A DNA stretch of 10,057 nt from positions 1 to 10,057 of the forward strand of contig JAEEZP010000050.1 in the NCBI GenBank assembly GCA_016291915.1, given 5' to 3'. The notes beneath the pieces were generated by a model. That model was given only the letters and a program-made list of their open reading frames with translations. It did no database searches and was not told where the DNA came from. A program made the translations under genes and the position numbers. Source of the DNA: Prevotella sp. GTDB lineage: Bacteria; Bacteroidota; Bacteroidia; Bacteroidales; Bacteroidaceae. Shown piece after piece: positions 6,945 through 10,057 of this stretch (within the stretch, counting starts at the first letter, position 1; every line of letters begins with the position of its first letter).

Positions 6945-8277
6945 TCTTTTCTTCTTTCTCATCCTTGTCCCGGACAACCACTTTTACACGAGAGATACGA
7001 CGCTCTTCTAACTCCGTTACCTCAAAAAGATAATTCTTGTATTCCAGTTTTTCATGAACACTGGGGAAATCACCTTTAAGCTCAAGAATCAGTCCTGCCA
7101 AAGTATCGGCATCACCTTCTATATCCTCAAACTCTTCATCATCCACTTCCAGGATCCTTACCATATCACTAAGAAGTGTCTTTCCCTCGAAGAGATAGGT
7201 ATTCTTGTTCAAACGAGTAAACACCTTCTCATCCTCGTCATACTCGTCATTGATCTCACCGACGATCTCCTCAACGATATCCTCTAAGGTTACCATGCCA
7301 CTGGTACCGCCAAACTCATCAACGACAATGGCAATATGTACCTTGTTTTCCTGAAACTCACGTAACAGATCATCTATTTTCTTTGTTTCCGGCACGAAAT
7401 AAGGAGGACGGATAAGACTCTGCCACCTGAAATTGGTCGGCTTACTAAGATGTGGCAGTAAATCCTTGATATAGAGAATACCACGGATATTATCAGAATT
7501 ATCCTGATAGATAGGAATACGACTGTAGTTATTCTCGATGATGCAATTAAGAACTTCAGAGAACGACGACTTGATATCCAAGGCAACGATGTCCTGGCGA
7601 CTGGTCATCACTTCCTTAGCTGTCTCATCACCAAAGCGGATGATACCCTGAAGCATCTTCTCCTCTTCCTTGATGTCATCCTTATCGGTCAACTCCAAGG
7701 CTTGTTCCAAATCATCGACACTCAACAGGTGATTCTCTTTATGAACAACTTTCTCAGCCAATGAACCACTGCTCATCAACACCGTTTCCAAAGGCCAAAA
7801 GAGCTTTCTGAAGAACAAAACACCATTACATACCTTCCTGCAGAAACGCAAAGAACTCTGGCGGGCATAGATCTTGGGGATGATCTCACCAAACAACAAT
7901 AAAAGAAACGTCAGTAAGACGGTGATACAGACAAACTGCAGCCAATAGGCATTTCCGAAATCTACCACCTGTGAAAAGACATAGTTACACAGCATGATAA
8001 TCGTCACATTAACAAAATTGTTGGTTATCAAAATAGTAGCCAACGTTCTTTCACTGTCTTCACGTAACTTCTGAACATTTCGGTCCACGGGATAACGCTC
8101 AGGGTCCATCTCACTGAGATCTGTGGGAGACAGACTGAAAAAGGCTATCTCCGAGCCACTGGCATATCCAGATAAGATAAGGAGTAACAAAGAGATAACT
8201 CCGACGATGATAACACTCATCGACGGAGCTATGAAATGTACTTCACTCAGTGTCTGTTGTAACGAAACAATATCCAT
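6940..8277 (-). CDS. gldE: GldE: CNNM/CorC-type membrane protein with CBS domains
   Basis: The 445-aa product has the architecture of the HlyC/CorC (CNNM-like) family. An N-terminal DUF21/CNNM membrane domain has hydrophobic segments near residues 21-37, 79-104, 112-130 and 150-168, with the signature SGSEIAFFS at 41-49 and FGEIIPK at 129-135. A CBS pair follows at about 223-345, including VDEFGGTSG at 319-327. The CorC/HlyC transporter-associated domain is at about 355-437. Family members are linked to Mg2+ or Na+ transport. In Flavobacterium, GldE is associated with gliding and with the lipoprotein GldD, but Prevotella-type organisms do not glide, so a general ion or envelope role is more likely. 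The ATG at 8277 is chosen because it sits 1 nt after the ssb stop; upstream in-frame sequence is ssb in another frame. Confidence 0.9.
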   Translation of the reverse strand: MDIVSLQQTLSEVHFIAPSMSVIIVGVISLLLLILSGYASGSEIAFFSLSPTDLSEMDPERYPVDRNVQKLREDSERTLATILITNNFVNVTIIMLCNYVFSQVVDFGNAYWLQFVCITVLLTFLLLLFGEIIPKIYARQSSLRFCRKVCNGVLFFRKLFWPLETVLMSSGSLAEKVVHKENHLLSVDDLEQALELTDKDDIKEEEKMLQGIIRFGDETAKEVMTSRQDIVALDIKSSFSEVLNCIIENNYSRIPIYQDNSDNIRGILYIKDLLPHLSKPTNFRWQSLIRPPYFVPETKKIDDLLREFQENKVHIAIVVDEFGGTSGMVTLEDIVEEIVGEINDEYDEDEKVFTRLNKNTYLFEGKTLLSDMVRILEVDDEEFEDIEGDADTLAGLILELKGDFPSVHEKLEYKNYLFEVTELEERRISRVKVVVRDKDEKEEKK

Positions 8278-8278
8278 A

Positions 8279-8713
8279 TTAGAATGGTAAATCTCCGTTT
8301 TCCTGATCCTGCTGTTGTACACCAGGCACTGGTTCAGAAACAGCAGCAGGAGCATTGGTTGTTGTATTAGCAGTAGTGTTATTACCTTTAGGTGACAACA
8401 TCTCCATATTCTCTGCAACTATCTCTGTTATGTATCGACGGACACCTTTCTGATCATCATAACTACGGTTACGTATCTTTCCCTCCACAAAGAGTTTATC
8501 TCCCTTACGGACATATTTCTCCACAACCTTTGCCATACCACGATAGAATACCACATTGTGCCATTCTGTACGATCAGGTACCTGTGTACCATTCTGAAGT
8601 GTGTAACCTCTTTCTGTAGTTGCCAATGTTACTTGTGCTACAGCCTGATCCTGTTCATAGTACCTGACCTCAGGGTCCTTTCCTACATTACCGATTAATA
8701 ATGCTTTGTTCAT
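8279..8713 (-). CDS. ssb: Single-stranded DNA-binding protein
   Basis: It coats single-stranded DNA during replication, repair and recombination and recruits partner enzymes. The 144-aa protein has the OB fold at about residues 1-108: it opens MNKALLIGNVGKDPEVRY, and TEWHNVVF at 49-56 contains W51, equivalent to E. coli W54. A short Asn/Thr-rich linker (111-125) leads to the conserved interaction tip GDLPF at 140-144, close to the usual DDIPF. The ATG at 8713 is chosen because the protein aligns from there; the longer open frame upstream overlaps the preceding gene and is not SSB-like. It lies 25 nt after the unknown gene and 1 nt before gldE on the minus strand. This ssb-gldE order is familiar in Bacteroidetes. 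Confidence 0.97.
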   Translation of the reverse strand: MNKALLIGNVGKDPEVRYYEQDQAVAQVTLATTERGYTLQNGTQVPDRTEWHNVVFYRGMAKVVEKYVRKGDKLFVEGKIRNRSYDDQKGVRRYITEIVAENMEMLSPKGNNTTANTTTNAPAAVSEPVPGVQQQDQENGDLPF

Positions 8714-8738
8714 AGTTTTAGGAATTAAAAGATTAATA

Positions 8739-9287
8739 TTATTTCCAGTATCCAAGATACTTGAACTTAAAGTTCTTTCCTTTTGCTGAAGGGAACTGAC
8801 TGCGTGGGTCAACCCTTTCGCGCAGATGCTCCACAATACGGTTATAACAGTCTATACCGCTATTAGCCTTGCAGTTAGCAACAAATAATGTATCACGATA
8901 TTCGTGCTTGCCAGTGGAAGGAATCAGCACCACACGTTTGAAATTCAATGAACCTTCATACCATCCCGGACGGTTCTCATTGAGTCTGGCTATCGTGGGT
9001 GGTGTGGGATCGACAGCAGGACCATCGGGAGCATCACTCGGACGTAATGCCTTCTTCTGCTTGAAGTCAAGCATCGTGGCTGCCTCTGTCTTGATGATAA
9101 TGAAATAGACTCTCGGACGCAGCTTATAGCGTTTGGGATAATACACCTCGCTGGTAGCATAGCTACGAACATCCGCCTCCAACTCATCGTTCATCTCAAT
9201 CTCAGGGATAGAACGCAGAAACTCAACAGCTTCGTCAACATTAGAAACTAATGTCTCTTTATCGAAATATCTTAAATATAGATTCAT
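8739..9287 (-). CDS. Protein of unknown function, 182 aa
   Basis: I do not recognise a named family. The product has no signal peptide, membrane segment or metal-binding motif. It looks like a small soluble alpha/beta protein: an N-terminal helix-rich part (FDKETLVSNVDEAVEFLRSI, 8-27), a likely strand RVYFIIIKT (59-67), a Pro/Asp-rich flexible stretch at about 82-98, a second strand-rich part (FKRVVLIPST at 116-125, DTLFVANCKA at 132-141), and a basic aromatic C-terminus. The ATG at 9287 is chosen because an upstream extension would translate through tRNA-Gly. It lies 56 nt after that tRNA and 25 nt before ssb, with no Bacteroidetes promoter seen in the gap, so it may be co-transcribed with both. 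It is probably a real gene given its length, coding-like composition and operon position. Confidence 0.8.
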   Translation of the reverse strand: MNLYLRYFDKETLVSNVDEAVEFLRSIPEIEMNDELEADVRSYATSEVYYPKRYKLRPRVYFIIIKTEAATMLDFKQKKALRPSDAPDGPAVDPTPPTIARLNENRPGWYEGSLNFKRVVLIPSTGKHEYRDTLFVANCKANSGIDCYNRIVEHLRERVDPRSQFPSAKGKNFKFKYLGYWK

Positions 9288-9321
9288 TATTTGTATTTTT
9301 CTTTTCCCGTTGTTGTCAAGC

Positions 9322-9338
9322 ATCAAAAAATGTTTGAT
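9322..9338 (-). repeat. Small hairpin in the tRNA-Gly to unknown-gene spacer
   Basis: Arms 9322-9327 (atcaaa) and 9333-9338 (tttgat) pair around a 5-nt loop, starting 6 nt past the 3' end of tRNA-Gly. No U run follows on the minus strand, so it fits a processing or mRNA 5'-end stabilising hairpin better than a terminator. Support is weak because the stem is AT-rich. Confidence 0.3.
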
Positions 9339-9343
9339 AAAAG

Positions 9344-9416
9344 AGCGGAAAACGGGACTCGGACCCGCGACCCCAACCTTGGCAAGGTTGTGCTCTACCA
9401 ACTGAGCTATTTCCGC
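9344..9416 (-). tRNA. tRNA-Gly(GCC), copy 2
   Basis: The 73-nt cloverleaf has acceptor arm gcggaaa (complement of 9410-9416) paired with tttccgc (complement of 9345-9351). The D arm is of the agctcagttggtagagc type. Anticodon stem caacc/ggttg holds the loop ttgccaa, giving anticodon GCC. The T arm has the usual ggttcgag-like loop (gggtccgagtccc). The discriminator is U. CCA is not encoded, so it must be added by nucleotidyltransferase. The sequence is identical to copy 1 at 9701-9773. Confidence 0.97.
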
Positions 9417-9446
9417 GTAAAACCATTCAAAATGAATAGATGTTTT

Positions 9447-9533
9447 TGGTGAAGAGGAGGAGACTCGAACTCCCACGTCACAATTGACACTACCCCCTCA
9501 AAGTAGCGCGTCTACCAATTCCGCCACCTCTCC
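9447..9533 (-). tRNA. tRNA-Leu(GAG)
   Basis: This class II tRNA has a long variable arm. The acceptor is ggagagg (complement of 9527-9533) paired with cctcttc. Anticodon stem ctact/ggtag surrounds the loop ttgaggg, giving GAG, which reads CUC/CUU codons. The discriminator is A at 9450. A CCA is encoded directly after it (complement of 9447-9449), unlike the other three tRNAs here. The mature body without CCA is 84 nt (9450-9533). Confidence 0.96.
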
Positions 9534-9542
9534 AACAAAAAA

Positions 9543-9693
9543 CTGATAACAAGAAACTAAATGCTTATTGTTGTGCCCAGAACAGGACTCGAACCTGCAC
9601 ACCTCGCGGCACACGCACCTGAAACGTGCGCGTCTACCAATTCCGCCACCTGGGCCTGTTGTGAATAAGCGATTAACGCGCTCTTGTTATCAG
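9543..9693 (-). repeat. Inverted repeat bracketing tRNA-Leu(CAG)
   Basis: Two perfect arm pairs enclose the tRNA: 11 bp at 9543-9553/9683-9693 (ctgataacaag) and 7 bp at 9563-9569/9664-9670 (gcttatt). In the minus-strand precursor they would join the 5' and 3' flanks into a stalk below the acceptor stem. The downstream arm is followed by six T residues on the transcript strand (complement of 9537-9542, allowing for one edge base). Function is inferred: an RNase III-type processing stalk or an attenuating element. Confidence 0.6.
9574..9655 (-). tRNA. tRNA-Leu(CAG)
   Basis: This 82-nt class II tRNA has acceptor gcccagg (complement of 9649-9655) paired with tctgggc (one G-U pair). Anticodon stem cacgt/gcgtg holds the loop ttcaggt, giving CAG, which reads CUG. 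A variable arm of the tgccgcgaggtgt type follows. The discriminator is A at 9574 and CCA is not encoded. The gene is flanked on both sides by matching inverted repeat arms (see 9543-9693). Confidence 0.96.
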
Positions 9694-9700
9694 TATGTTG

Positions 9701-9773
9701 AGCGGAAAACGGGACTCGGACCCGCGACCCCAACCTTGGCAAGGTTGTGCTCTACCAACTGAGCTATTTCCGC
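9701..9773 (-). tRNA. tRNA-Gly(GCC), copy 1
   Basis: This 73-nt tRNA is identical over its whole length to the one at 9344-9416, with loop ttgccaa and anticodon GCC. The discriminator is U and CCA is not encoded. It is the first tRNA behind the promoter at 9821-9851, with about 40 nt of leader. A hairpin in that leader (9780-9785/9794-9799) ends 7 bases before the mature 5' end and may help define the precursor. Confidence 0.97.
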
Positions 9774-9820
9774 CTTTAATCCTTAGTAATTTTTAAGGAG
9801 CATTTCTCTAAATGCGGTTG

Positions 9821-9851
9821 CAAAGGTAATATAATTTTCTGAATCACCAAA
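9821..9851 (-). promoter_or_regulatory. Bacteroidetes-type promoter for the tRNA cluster
   Basis: On the minus strand, TTTG (complement of 9848-9851) is followed after exactly 19 bp by TACCTTTG (complement of 9821-9828). The box is identical to the lon promoter and has the same spacing. Transcription would start near 9814-9816 and run into tRNA-Gly at 9773. No other such promoter is seen before the unknown gene and ssb. Confidence 0.8.
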
Positions 9852-9902
9852 GTTTTTCCTTAAAAAATTTCGTCACATCAATTATATATCTGTTTTTTTA
9901 GC

Positions 9903-9919
9903 AAAAACAAATAGTTTTT
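9903..9919 (-). terminator. Possible weak terminator after the right-edge gene
   Basis: Arms 9903-9908 (aaaaac) and 9914-9919 (gttttt) pair around a 5-nt loop, 16 nt past the stop of the minus-strand gene at 9936. The 3' arm on the transcript is U-rich, but no separate U run follows. The stem is nearly all A-U, so support is low. Confidence 0.25.
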
Positions 9920-9935
9920 ATTGGGCTTACTGAAC

Positions 9936-10057
9936 TTAATCCATCCTGTATTTATAGTCTTCATAACGATAATCGCGAAGAATCTCAAGTTCGTTATCCA
10001 AATGAAGAAAAGCAATGGACGGGTGCCCCACCCCGTTGAACATATTGGTCTTGACAG
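9936..10057 (-). CDS. C-terminal end of an unidentified protein (partial)
   Basis: Only the last 39 codons and the TAA stop (complement of 9936-9938) are in the window; the gene continues beyond the right edge. The visible tail contains GVGHPSIAFLHLDNELEIL and ends RYEDYKYRMD. The hydrophobic strand followed by charged residues looks like a real protein end, and the other two minus-strand frames either stop early or give unlikely sequence. The family cannot be named from this fragment. The tRNA promoter follows its stop by about 85 nt, so it is probably a separate transcription unit. Confidence 0.6.
   Translation of the reverse strand, partial: VKTNMFNGVGHPSIAFLHLDNELEILRDYRYEDYKYRMD

Noticed and set aside
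8714..8836. N-terminal extension of ssb into the upstream gene
   Set aside because: SSB homology starts exactly at the ATG at 8713, and the extension overlaps another coding frame.
9288..9476. N-terminal extension of the unknown 182-aa protein
   Set aside because: The extra residues come from reading through tRNA-Gly and the Leu(GAG) edge, so the ATG at 9287 is preferred.
9557..9762. Short open frames over the tRNA cluster
   Set aside because: The peptides are translations of tRNA genes, a common annotation artefact.
9344..9773. Prophage or island integration site at the tRNA genes
   Set aside because: No integrase is seen and flanking genes are ordinary; the second Gly copy is a complete gene, not a fragment typical of an att site.

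Overview
The window looks like chromosomal core DNA from a member of the Bacteroidales, most likely Prevotella or a close relative. Two promoters match the Bacteroidetes consensus (TTTG, 19 bp, TAnnTTTG). There is a gldE gene next to ssb, a Tgt enzyme that lacks most of its zinc ligands, and almost no Shine-Dalgarno sequences. The genus is inferred from overall protein and intergenic style. No database search was possible.

Positions 1-815 hold no convincing gene. This leader is repeat-rich. It contains two diverged copies of a ~130 bp REP-like unit with hairpins, an 18 bp palindromic motif present in both orientations, a short run of 7-mers resembling telomere repeats, and a ~140 bp nested imperfect palindrome. 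It ends in a strong Bacteroidetes promoter just before lon.

Positions 816-6925 hold a compact plus-strand operon: lon (ATP-dependent protease), tgt (queuine/preQ1 tRNA-guanine transglycosylase), an LptF/LptG-family lipopolysaccharide-export permease, and a DEAD-box RNA helicase. Gaps are 9, 1 and 4 nt. The products cover protein quality control, tRNA modification, envelope building and RNA remodelling. They share transcription, not one pathway.

Positions 6940-9287 run on the minus strand. A 182-aa protein of unknown function is followed by ssb (single-strand DNA-binding protein) and gldE (CNNM/CorC-type CBS-domain membrane protein). ssb and gldE are 1 nt apart. The two gene blocks converge at a small palindrome that contains both stop codons and probably terminates transcription in both directions.

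Positions 9344-9773 hold four minus-strand tRNA genes. In transcription order they are Gly(GCC), Leu(CAG), Leu(GAG) and an identical Gly(GCC). A promoter at 9821-9851 reads into them, and I see no separate promoter before the unknown gene, so tRNAs, unknown gene, ssb and gldE may share a transcript. The Leu(CAG) gene is bracketed by a striking perfect inverted repeat that could form a processing stem. The last 39 codons of another minus-strand gene enter from the right edge.

I found no phage, transposase, CRISPR array, defence or toxin system. The best leads are the stem around tRNA-Leu(CAG), the structured repeats upstream of lon, the altered zinc site in Tgt, and gldE without a neighbouring gldD.
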